DNA from: JAAYDY01 sp964500225
GTDB lineage: Bacteria; Planctomycetota; Phycisphaerae; FEN-1346; JAACEH01
Direction: 5' to 3'
NCBI GenBank assembly: GCA_964500225.1
Contig: CAZCOA010000001.1
Span: 1 to 64,000 of the forward strand
DNA length: 64,000 bases
Below, piece after piece: positions 44,249 through 53,218 of this stretch. The notes below the pieces were generated by a model. It was not told where the DNA came from. It searched no databases and was given only the letters and a program-made list of their open reading frames with translations. How positions within the stretch are numbered: the stretch's first letter is position 1; the number at the start of each line of letters is the position of its first letter. The translations under genes and the position numbers were made by a program.

Positions 44249-44277
44249 AGTATAGACCGGCTGCGCGATGACGGCAA
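44249..44277 (-). promoter_or_regulatory. Promoter of the PurM-like-asnB-MFS operon
   Basis: On the minus strand TTGCCG (44277-44272), a 17-nt spacer and TATACT (44254-44249). It lies between the purF stop and the PurM-like ATG, giving a leader of about 29 nt. Confidence 0.65.
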
Positions 44278-44335
44278 GCGGCATCCGGCAGCACTACGCG
44301 ATACCGTGGAAGCTGTTTGCCGCCGCCACGCCCTT

Positions 44336-45748
44336 TCAGAACATCGAGAGCTGGTAACGTTCCATGGCGTACTTGCCGGTGTGGGCGCCGATGGGAACGG
44401 GGTAGCGACCGGTGAAGCAGGCGGTGCAGTAGTGGCTTGGCGGACGGCTGACGCAGGAGAGCATCCCCGGCACCGAGAGGTAGCCGATGGAGTCGATGCC
44501 GAGGAAATCGGCCACTTCCTTGGGCGTGCGGCCCGAGGCGATCAGCTCGTTGGACGTCGGGAAGTCGATGCCATAGAAGCACGGGTGACGAACGGGCGGG
44601 CTGCTGACCCGAAGGTGAATCTCCTTGGCGCCGGCGGCGCGCAAGGCCTCCATCTTGCCGCGCGTGGTCGTGCCGCGAACTACGGAGTCTTCGATCACGA
44701 CGAGCCGCCTGCCTTCGACGACCTCGCGCATGATGTTCAGCTTTACCTGGACGCTGGAGGCCCGGTCGGCCTGGTTGGGCTGGATGAACGTGCGGCCGAC
44801 GTAGTGACTTCGGATAAAGCCGATGTCGAGCGGAAGGCCGCTCTCGAGGGCGTAGCCGACGGCGGCCGAGTGGCCGGTGTCGGGGATGGCGACGACGACG
44901 TCGGCCTCGGCGGGTTGCTCGCGGGCGAGTTGGCGTCCGAGGTTGCGGCGGACGGCGTGGACCGAGTCGCCAAAGACGTGGGAATCGGGCCGTGAGAAGT
45001 AAATATGCTCGAAGATGCAGTGCGACGGCCGGATGCGTTCCGGGTGGCAATAGGTGCTCGACCGCAGGCCGGTGTCGGTGATGTGGAGAATCTCGCCGGG
45101 TTCGATGTCGCGGACGCGCTTGATGTTGAGCATGTCGAAGGCGCAGGTTTCACTGCTGACGGCGTAGGCGTCGCCGAGGCGTCCGAGCGACAGCGGCCGC
45201 AGCTTGTAGGGGTCGCATGCGGCAATAAGACGGTCGGGGGCAAGGATCAGGAGGCTGTAGGCTCCTTCGAGGCGGTCCAGGACGTAGGCGTACGGGTCGG
45301 CCAGGTTCTGCGAGGCCACGCCGGCCAGCAGGTGGACGACGACTTCCGTGTCGTTGGTGGTACGGAAAATGGAGCCGCGCGCCTCGAACTCGTCACGCAG
45401 GAGCCGCGCGTTGGTCAGGTTGCCGTTGTGAGCGACAGCCACGGGTCCGCGGCTGTAACGAACGACCAAGGGTTGGGCATTCTCGATGCGGCTGGAGCCG
45501 GTGGTGCTGTATCGCACGTGGCCGATGGCGGCACGATTGCGAAGGGCCTCCAGGTCGGCCCGGGTGAAGACGTCGCGCACCAGCCCCATGCCGACGTGGT
45601 GCTTGATGGTCGAACCGTCGGTCGAGGCGATGCCGGCGCTTTCCTGGCCGCGATGCTGAAGGGCGAACAGCCCCAAGTACACCCGCTCCACGGCGTCCGG
45701 GTGTCCGAACACCCCAAACAGTCCACAGTACTCTTTTTTGTCGGTCAC
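44336..45748 (-). CDS. purF: Amidophosphoribosyltransferase
   Basis: PurF makes phosphoribosylamine from PRPP and glutamine, the first step of purine synthesis. The 470-residue enzyme is of the Bacillus type, with a short propeptide (residues 1-7) ahead of the glutaminase nucleophile Cys8 (CGLFGVFG). It has 4Fe-4S ligands in SHCIFEHIYFSRPDS, RHPCFYGIDFP and YCTACFTGRYP. The PRPP loop LVVIEDSVVRGTTTRGKM and the HNGNLTN motif are intact. It has its own promoter and a normal length. The next gene downstream is the PurM-fold pseudoenzyme. Confidence 0.97.
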   Translation of the reverse strand: MTDKKEYCGLFGVFGHPDAVERVYLGLFALQHRGQESAGIASTDGSTIKHHVGMGLVRDVFTRADLEALRNRAAIGHVRYSTTGSSRIENAQPLVVRYSRGPVAVAHNGNLTNARLLRDEFEARGSIFRTTNDTEVVVHLLAGVASQNLADPYAYVLDRLEGAYSLLILAPDRLIAACDPYKLRPLSLGRLGDAYAVSSETCAFDMLNIKRVRDIEPGEILHITDTGLRSSTYCHPERIRPSHCIFEHIYFSRPDSHVFGDSVHAVRRNLGRQLAREQPAEADVVVAIPDTGHSAAVGYALESGLPLDIGFIRSHYVGRTFIQPNQADRASSVQVKLNIMREVVEGRRLVVIEDSVVRGTTTRGKMEALRAAGAKEIHLRVSSPPVRHPCFYGIDFPTSNELIASGRTPKEVADFLGIDSIGYLSVPGMLSCVSRPPSHYCTACFTGRYPVPIGAHTGKYAMERYQLSMF

Positions 45749-45837
45749 GGACGGTCAATCCTCGTCGCAGGCCAGTGCCGCTGGCATCGGCCAAAGGATG
45801 TCCCGGGCAGGCATCGGATCGGCCACAGATGCGGCAC

Positions 45838-45866
45838 ATTGTATCGGCCCCCGGGCGGGCGGTCAA
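45838..45866 (-). promoter_or_regulatory. purF: Promoter of purF
   Basis: On the minus strand TTGACC (45866-45861), a 17-nt spacer and TACAAT (45843-45838). It leaves a leader of about 82 nt; I see no purine-riboswitch-like motif in that leader. Confidence 0.72.
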
Positions 45867-45911
45867 CGCATCCGAGCAAGAGATTCCACCCCGGTCTTCC
45901 CCTCGGACCGC

Positions 45912-45951
45912 AAAAAAAACACTCCGCCACGGCCCGAAAGCCCCGGCGGAG
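45912..45951 (-). terminator. Rho-independent terminator of the lipoprotein gene
   Basis: CTCCGCC (45922-45928) pairs with GGCGGAG (45945-45951), extended by a short inner stem. On the minus strand eight T residues follow (45919-45912). It lies 46 bp past the stop of the substrate-binding lipoprotein gene. Confidence 0.82.
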
Positions 45952-45997
45952 CAACTGGAATACGTCAGGAATCGCGCCGAAACGTTCCTTCACGTTC

Positions 45998-46981
45998 TCA
46001 GCGTCGATCCTTGGGCCTGTCGGGATAGACCGGAACCAAGGTCGCCCCGCTCTGGATCGATTTGACCTTCTCGGTCATCTTTTCCATGTTGGTGAGGGTG
46101 ACAACATCGGGGTCCACGGTCATGATCTCGGGGAACAGAGTCTTGCGACGGGCCATATCGTCGAGCACCCGCACAGCCATCTGGGCCATGGCAGCCATCT
46201 GAGGCGCCACGACGATTTTGTTTTCATCCACGACCTTCATGCCGGCGACGCTGCTGGCCAGAAGCACAACACGCGCCGCCCCGAGCTTGGCCAACGGATT
46301 GCTGTCGCCGGTCGGCTCAGCGGCCGGATTGATGAGAATCCAGCCGGCGATGCTGCTCTCTTCGGCCATGACCTTGTCGATGGCCGCCTGCACGCCGCCC
46401 TCACTGACGTTGGCCCGCTCGGGTCCCTTGACCGAAAACGTGGGCTGATCGAGGAACTGAAGGATCCCCTGCTCCAAGGCCGCCTGCGTAGGCGTCTCGG
46501 GAGTGCTGATGACTGCCACCAGGCCGCCGTCCGGGCCGATCTTTTCGACCATCGTCGCGGCAATCTTACGTCCGACGTAGGTCAAATCGGTACCGATGAA
46601 GGTATTGCGGCCGATGCCGCCGACAGGCGGGCAGTCGCTGTAGAACGTCACCACGGGAATCTTCTTCGCAGCCAAGGCGGCGATGGCGGCGGCCACCTCG
46701 GGCGTCGCGACGGCGTCGATGGCCACACCGTCGGAGGTCTCGGCCTCCTTCAGGGCGGCCACCTGTTCTTCGGCCGTGGCGCCGGAAACAATCTTGATCG
46801 ACGTGCCCTCCAACTTGGCCTTCATGGATTCGGCGGCCGCTGTCACTTCGTTCGGCGCATAGCGGGTGATCACCACGAAACTTTTGGCTTCGGGCTTCGC
46901 AGCCGGGGGCTGCTTCCGTTGACAGCCGACCGCCGCAACCACCAGCATCACCACCGCACTGACACAGGCGAGAAATCGCAT
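45998..46981 (-). CDS. Periplasmic sugar-binding lipoprotein
   Basis: The 327-residue protein resembles the ribose/autoinducer-type periplasmic binding family (Peripla_BP_4). It has a lipoprotein signal peptide with lipobox VAAVGC (Cys20), then two alpha/beta lobes with segments KIVSGATAEEQVAALKEAE, DGVAIDAVATPEVAAAI, KKIPVVTFYSDCP and GRNTFIGTDLTYVGRKIA, which are typical positions for ligand contacts. No permease or ATPase gene of an importer lies beside it, so it may feed a distant transporter or act as a sensor. GGAGG lies 6 nt before ATG 46981. A terminator follows. Confidence 0.88.
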   Translation of the reverse strand: MRFLACVSAVVMLVVAAVGCQRKQPPAAKPEAKSFVVITRYAPNEVTAAAESMKAKLEGTSIKIVSGATAEEQVAALKEAETSDGVAIDAVATPEVAAAIAALAAKKIPVVTFYSDCPPVGGIGRNTFIGTDLTYVGRKIAATMVEKIGPDGGLVAVISTPETPTQAALEQGILQFLDQPTFSVKGPERANVSEGGVQAAIDKVMAEESSIAGWILINPAAEPTGDSNPLAKLGAARVVLLASSVAGMKVVDENKIVVAPQMAAMAQMAVRVLDDMARRKTLFPEIMTVDPDVVTLTNMEKMTEKVKSIQSGATLVPVYPDRPKDRR

Positions 46982-47129
46982 TGCCGTCCTCCTCTTGCGT
47001 GAGCGTCTGTCGGCCCCCGCTGGGGCGCGTAACACCGTATTACAGCTACACCTGCAAGCAAGCAGTGTACGGCGTCCGGCCCCGTTTGGCCAGAAAAAAA
47101 GGTTCTCACCGCCCCGCAGGCTCAACTGG

Positions 47130-47975
47130 CTACGCCGCCGGGGTCCGACGGCCATTCCAGCCGGCAATCACCTCGCGCAACTGATCCAGAATCCGCTCCG
47201 TCCGATCCACATGGTGCCCGTCCACGGTTTTCTCACGCCGCAGCGTGCGACCATCAAGGGCATGGCGGCTCAAGAAAAAATCGAACACGGCGTGCTCGTC
47301 CACACCGTCCAGCAACGGCAGGCCGCTCAGATACGACAGACAGGCCATCAGCCCATAGACGCCCCAGTTTGACGTCGTCGCCACAATGAGGTGGGTCACC
47401 CGGACGACACAGGGCCGTATCTCCAGGCCGGCCAACGCGTCCAGCACATTGCCCATGCCGATTTCGTTGCCGCCGTCGCCAATGCCGATGGTCAGGCACT
47501 CGGCTTCGTCGAACAGGACGCCCAGTTTGGCAGTGTAATCGCTGATGTCCTCGTGAGCCATGTTGTAGCACCGCCCGTCAGCGGCGTGGCCCGGACGTTC
47601 GATCGAAATCATGGCCACGGGCTGCCGAGCAGCAAGCAGCTCCCGCGCCGGGCGGAGGCTCTCCTGCATGCTCAGGATCGGGAACTCGATTACACGGTAC
47701 CGCTCGGCCAGGACATGGGCAATGGGCGGCGCGGCGACAAAGTGCGGCTGGAAACCCAGTTGCGCCAGGGCGTCATACAATCCCACAGCGGCAATCGGTC
47801 CGTCCGTCTCGTACGTGCCCCGGACGGGAAACCCTGTGGCCAGCAGGACGCATCCGCGCGGACAGGCCCACAGCGCCTCGGCGGCACGCAGGCAATAGTT
47901 CGCAGGCAGACAGGCGGCCGCGCGCTCGATGCCGCGGTCGCCGTGCTGGAGAATCACCTCTTCGATGGTTCGCAT
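47130..47975 (-). CDS. D-glutamate cyclase-like protein (DUF4392)
   Basis: The 281-residue protein matches the DUF4392 domain of mammalian D-glutamate cyclase, which converts D-glutamate to 5-oxo-D-proline. Recognisable segments are LLATGFPVRGTYETDGPIAA, ISIERPGHAADGRCYNM, TIGIGDGGNEIGMGNV and TTSNWGVYGL. In bacteria such a protein could recover or limit D-glutamate, a peptidoglycan precursor, which would fit with murA in the same genome. Activity here is inferred from family membership only. The promoter leaves almost no leader. It lies between the ABC operon and the lipoprotein gene. Confidence 0.85.
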   Translation of the reverse strand: MRTIEEVILQHGDRGIERAAACLPANYCLRAAEALWACPRGCVLLATGFPVRGTYETDGPIAAVGLYDALAQLGFQPHFVAAPPIAHVLAERYRVIEFPILSMQESLRPARELLAARQPVAMISIERPGHAADGRCYNMAHEDISDYTAKLGVLFDEAECLTIGIGDGGNEIGMGNVLDALAGLEIRPCVVRVTHLIVATTSNWGVYGLMACLSYLSGLPLLDGVDEHAVFDFFLSRHALDGRTLRREKTVDGHHVDRTERILDQLREVIAGWNGRRTPAA

Positions 47976-47983
47976 AGTCCCAC

Positions 47984-48013
47984 AGCATAGGCGCCCAGCG
48001 GCCACTCTGGCAA
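47984..48013 (-). promoter_or_regulatory. Promoter of the DUF4392 gene, leaderless geometry
   Basis: On the minus strand TTGCCA (48013-48008), an 18-nt spacer and TATGCT (47989-47984). Only 8 nt separate the -10 from the ATG at 47975, and there is no ribosome-binding site. Confidence 0.5.
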
Positions 48014-48046
48014 CGGAAAACAGCCATCCGGCGCAGGCATGCCGGC

Positions 48047-49999
48047 TCAGACTCTCTGCCGTGTTTGCTGGTCGAAGGTAGCGACCATGGCTTTCATGCG
48101 GAACCAGGCGAACAGGGCATAGCCGGCGGCGGCCACCAGAACGCCGACGTGAACGCCGACCACACGGTACACGTCGTACCAGATGCCCTGGGCATCGTAG
48201 CCTTCCTGGAACCGCTCGGGCATGATGCAGGCGTACATGGCCAGGAAGGGGCTGACCACGGTGGCGGCGTAGCCCACCAGGGGAATCCAGGCCGTGATGC
48301 CGCAACAGCAGGTGATGGAGGCCGAGAAGCCGAGGACAACCAGGGCGGAGTACATGGCGGCCATGCCGCTGGACTTGGCCTTCAGGCTGAAGGTCATGCC
48401 GACGGTGACCATGGCGGCGGCGGCCGATCCGGCAACAAGCAACGGGTGCAGGATCGAGATCCACGGCCAGTTGCTCCAGGTGGCGCCGCCCCCGCCGAGG
48501 ATCGGGCCGCCGCTGGGCTTGATGCGGTCCACCCAGGCCTGAGGCACCAGGTCGCCGAAGTATTGTTCCACCGGGAGCCGCGCGATCAGGAACGACCCGA
48601 GCGTGACGACGAGCATCATCACCAGGAACAGGCCGAGGTAGCGGATAATGCCGAGGGCCTTGCCGACGATGAAGTAGTGCGGCGTGATAGGGGTGGAGAG
48701 CATGATATCGAGGGTGCCCTGCTCGCGTTCGTAGCTGATGCACGAGGCGGCGAGCGTGGCTCCGACGGTGAGCATGACGAACGTCTGGACCATGGCGACG
48801 ACAAGAACAAACAGTCGTGCATCCTCGGCGCGGAAATGCGTGACCTTCATGACGAAGACGACGTAAACGGCCATCACGCTCAGGAGGATGTAGAGGAACT
48901 GCACGAGGTTCCTTCGCGCGGTGGCGGTGCGTGTGGTGCGTTCGCGCCACGCGATGGGATTGTCCCAGACAGAGTGCGGCTTGCGGTGCCGCTTGAACTG
49001 GAAGAAGACGATGCCGACGGCGACGAGGCCCAGGATCATGGCCAGGACGACCAGCCCCTGAAGCGTCCCGAGGCGCGAGGTCAGCAGATAGCCGCCCAAC
49101 GCCGTCAGCGCGGCTCCGGCGGCGATACCGAGGCCCATGGTAATCCGTTGGGCCAGCCGCCCATAGCCGCGCGCCACGCGGCGGACCAGCACGGCGGCGA
49201 AGATAATGATGGCCAGGCTCAGCACCGAGCTGTAGACCAGGTAGCCGTACTCGGGATAGTGGACCCAGAACTCGCGGAACGTGACGTCGGCCAGAAGGGG
49301 CCGCTCGGTCTGCCCGGCGGCCAAGGTGCGTTGGATGGCCCCGACGGGGTTGATCCAGTCGAGCGATCCGGCCGCGTGGGCGCCGCCGGTCATGAGCGGC
49401 AGAACGTTGTGGTCGAGGGCATAGGTGCCGACCAGGTAAGCGACGATGAAGAGGAAAAAGCCGACCATCACGCGGCGGGTGCCGGTATAGAGGATGCCGA
49501 TGGCGATGGCGACCGCACCGGTCAGCATGGCGGTGGCGGCGGCAATGCCGTAGCTGAGAAAGACGTCGCGCAGCTCGAAACCGCCGAAGTAGTAGAGCAG
49601 CGCGAAGAGCGGCAACGTGGAGAACAGAATCGCGAGCACAAAAAACAGCCGCGACAGGAGCGACCCGAGAACGATCTGGAGGTTCGACAGCGGCGTGGCA
49701 AGCAAGACGCTGAAGGTCTCGCTGTCGCGTTCCTGGGTGATGGCCCCGACGGTGTAGATGGGAGCGAGTATGAGGATGAGCACGAGCTGCGCGTAGCTGA
49801 CGGCATGGAAGAGCTTCTCACCGAGCTCGGCCAGAGCGGCTGTGCCGCCGAGGCTGCTGCCCAGTTCGCCAAGCAGGATCACGACGAGCGTGGCCAGCAT
49901 GACGACCAGGTAGCCGGAGCGCACCCAGACGTGTCGCGACCGGCGTCCCGACATCGTCAGGACACGAAGGAAAATCGGGTTGACTTCCGGGAACCTCAC
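48047..49999 (-). CDS. ABC-2-type transporter permease, double-module
   Basis: The 650-residue protein contains two ABC-2-like membrane halves, each with about six helices. The halves share a coupling motif of the type AITQERDSETFSVLLATPLS (residues about 86-105) and SCISYEREQGTLDIMLSTPI (about 425-444). A loop with charged residues lies between. It should pair with the ATPase encoded 33 bp upstream to form an exporter of the GldF/NosY-like class. The substrate is unknown. It is the last gene of the six-gene operon that begins with the VWA protein at 58206. Confidence 0.88.
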   Translation of the reverse strand: MRFPEVNPIFLRVLTMSGRRSRHVWVRSGYLVVMLATLVVILLGELGSSLGGTAALAELGEKLFHAVSYAQLVLILILAPIYTVGAITQERDSETFSVLLATPLSNLQIVLGSLLSRLFFVLAILFSTLPLFALLYYFGGFELRDVFLSYGIAAATAMLTGAVAIAIGILYTGTRRVMVGFFLFIVAYLVGTYALDHNVLPLMTGGAHAAGSLDWINPVGAIQRTLAAGQTERPLLADVTFREFWVHYPEYGYLVYSSVLSLAIIIFAAVLVRRVARGYGRLAQRITMGLGIAAGAALTALGGYLLTSRLGTLQGLVVLAMILGLVAVGIVFFQFKRHRKPHSVWDNPIAWRERTTRTATARRNLVQFLYILLSVMAVYVVFVMKVTHFRAEDARLFVLVVAMVQTFVMLTVGATLAASCISYEREQGTLDIMLSTPITPHYFIVGKALGIIRYLGLFLVMMLVVTLGSFLIARLPVEQYFGDLVPQAWVDRIKPSGGPILGGGGATWSNWPWISILHPLLVAGSAAAAMVTVGMTFSLKAKSSGMAAMYSALVVLGFSASITCCCGITAWIPLVGYAATVVSPFLAMYACIMPERFQEGYDAQGIWYDVYRVVGVHVGVLVAAAGYALFAWFRMKAMVATFDQQTRQRV

Positions 50000-50032
50000 G
50001 GTGCAATCCTTTCCGGCAGGGTATCGAGAACC

Positions 50033-50959
<927 letters not shown>

Positions 50960-50972
50960 CTCGCTCTCCCGC

Positions 50973-53174
50973 TTAGTCCAGGCCACGAATCCCCGGAGGA
51001 CCACCAATCGGAATCACCTGCCGAAAAACCACCAGGTGATCCTTTGCGTCGCAACGGGCCTTGCGTCCGTTGACGATCAGCCCGTCGGGCAACTCCAGGT
51101 CGGCCACGCCGACCAGGACGGCATAGCCCGCGTCCAGCACATGCGTCAGGTCCATCGCACGCACGGACGCCTCACGACCGATCACGCCGAGCACCAGCAT
51201 CTGGAACCTGTCACGGGCGGCCTCCACCGGATGACGCCGGTACCGCTCGTAGAACGACGCCAGACAGATGTCACGGTACACCTTGTTGGAGATCCCCTGT
51301 GCCGTCACGTCTTCGAGGTTCCCCGGCGACACCATACCGAACGTCGTGGCCTCGTCCAGGTACCAGCGCGCCCATTGCTTCAGCAACTCGGACGTCTCCT
51401 GACGGCGCACCGTGCCGACGCTCACGGTTTGCCCCGCCTTGATACCTTTGGGAAACTCGTAATAGGTCCCGTCGGCCACCAACACGGCTTGGCGGATGTC
51501 TCGGTTGCCGCCGATGAGCGATCCCGACAGCGTGTTGCCCCAGAGCCGGATGTCGGCCGTCACGGGCGCAGACGCCTCGGCCCGCCACTGGCTGGTGAAG
51601 TGCCGCGACTGGTTGCTCTTGACGGCCAGCCGCTCGACGGCCAACAGCGTCGGCGAATGTCGGAATCGTTGGGGCGTCGTCGGCATCACGTCGAACCCCG
51701 CCGTGTTTCGCCGCAGCGCAATGGCGCCGCGCCGGGCTTCCAGTTCCACGTCGTAGAGCGACGAATCGGGGAACCGCAGGTGATGGAAGCTACGCCCGAC
51801 CATCGCGCGGCCGTCACACGGAAAGTCCACCACCGTCAGCGTGCGGCACTGGGTGTCGCGGTTGCGCACTGCCGAGACCACGGCAAAGCTCAGTCCCGCG
51901 ACCGCCAGGCTCAGTCCCATGTACGCCGGCCACGACCAGTGCAGCCGCTGTATGCTGCGAAGCACCAGGTGCAGCAGCGGCCCGGCAACGACAATGTAGC
52001 CAAGCGTCATCAGGAGGATCGCCCAGACGAAATGAACCGACCCGTAACGGCCGCCCGGGATGATGAACTGGTCGGGCTGCCGGCCGACCACAAAAGACGA
52101 CATCTGGACGTCTTCCGGAGGAATCGGCTGCTCCTTCAACCGATGAATGGCCACCTCCAGCGCAGGCGCCGCCGGCCATTTCTGGAGCGTCTCGCTCTCG
52201 CTGTCGAGCCCCACCAGCACGACGCTTCCCATGCCGACCGCGCGACGCAGGATGACCGGGCGCCCGCCGCAGGCCAGCTCGACACGGCACTCCGGACCGG
52301 CGGGAACCATCGCCGGCACGAACAGCTCGCCCTGGATGGCCGGCGCCCCTTCACCGGCCATGCGCCGCAGCGGCTCGGTGTCCGCAATCGGCGCCAGAGG
52401 CCCGAGCGTCGCGGGCAGAATCTCGGCCAGGGGACTTCCGGCTACCTCCTGCCAGTTGCGGTTCACGAAGAATACCAGACGCCCCCCCTCCTCGACGAAC
52501 TGGATGATCGCCCTCACCTGGTCCTCGCTCAGGTCGCGCTCGATACGCGGGTTCAGCAGCACCAACACATCGATGCCGTCGTACCCGATGGCACGGTTCG
52601 GCAGTTGCCCCGTCGCGATGGGGACAGCGTCGTAGTAGTGCGCATAGGGCCTGTACTCGCGCCCATCGGCCAGCTTCTGACGGTGAAGGATTGCTGCCTG
52701 GAGCCCCAGCGGCCGGCCCGAAGGACCATACGCGACGAGAACAACGGTCGCCGAATCGCTCAGCGGCTTGCTGCTGCCGCCCATGGCCTGGCGGTCGAAC
52801 AATTGCACCCCACCGGGCCCGTCCAGGTACGCCGACGCACGGAACGGCCCCGCGCCCGGCCTCACGTAGAGCCAGAACCGTTCGCGCTCGCCGTCGGCGC
52901 CGCTCGAGGTCAGCGTCACCGGCGTGCGATACTCGCCCGGCTCAGCCCCCGCGGCGCCCTCCGGATAAATGACCGCCTCGCCCTGGAACTGCATGTCGAG
53001 GGCCGACTCGATCAGCACCGGCGTCCAGCAATGCGGCCGAGCACGGTCGGCGAACCCGTAATGAATCTCCAGCGGCGGACGCTGCGCGTGGACCCTGCCC
53101 TGCCCGACCGCCGACGCGGCCAGCACGGCCAGCGCCGTCGCCACACACTGATACCACTGCCCAGATCGTCCCAT
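50973..53174 (-). CDS. Large membrane protein with GldG/glutamine-amidotransferase-like outer domain
   Basis: The 733-residue protein has a signal peptide (1-30), an outer domain with a Rossmann-like segment resembling GldG and amidotransferase-type folds (DGIDVLVLLNPRIERDLSED, EEGGRLVFFVNR), two central membrane segments (about 385-410 and 418-440) and a second outer domain. It is likely an accessory subunit of the ABC exporter encoded directly downstream (13-bp gap). I do not recognise a named family with confidence; VWA-operon proteins of this build are common beside BatA-like genes. Confidence 0.78.
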   Translation of the reverse strand: MGRSGQWYQCVATALAVLAASAVGQGRVHAQRPPLEIHYGFADRARPHCWTPVLIESALDMQFQGEAVIYPEGAAGAEPGEYRTPVTLTSSGADGERERFWLYVRPGAGPFRASAYLDGPGGVQLFDRQAMGGSSKPLSDSATVVLVAYGPSGRPLGLQAAILHRQKLADGREYRPYAHYYDAVPIATGQLPNRAIGYDGIDVLVLLNPRIERDLSEDQVRAIIQFVEEGGRLVFFVNRNWQEVAGSPLAEILPATLGPLAPIADTEPLRRMAGEGAPAIQGELFVPAMVPAGPECRVELACGGRPVILRRAVGMGSVVLVGLDSESETLQKWPAAPALEVAIHRLKEQPIPPEDVQMSSFVVGRQPDQFIIPGGRYGSVHFVWAILLMTLGYIVVAGPLLHLVLRSIQRLHWSWPAYMGLSLAVAGLSFAVVSAVRNRDTQCRTLTVVDFPCDGRAMVGRSFHHLRFPDSSLYDVELEARRGAIALRRNTAGFDVMPTTPQRFRHSPTLLAVERLAVKSNQSRHFTSQWRAEASAPVTADIRLWGNTLSGSLIGGNRDIRQAVLVADGTYYEFPKGIKAGQTVSVGTVRRQETSELLKQWARWYLDEATTFGMVSPGNLEDVTAQGISNKVYRDICLASFYERYRRHPVEAARDRFQMLVLGVIGREASVRAMDLTHVLDAGYAVLVGVADLELPDGLIVNGRKARCDAKDHLVVFRQVIPIGGPPGIRGLD

Positions 53175-53218
53175 TGACCCGCTCCTTCAGGAGACCGTCA
53201 GGCGCCGATGGGTGCCCC

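Noticed and set aside
45749..45837. Purine riboswitch in the purF leader
   Set aside because: The leader is about 82 nt, but I could not find the conserved junction and loop sequences of that class.
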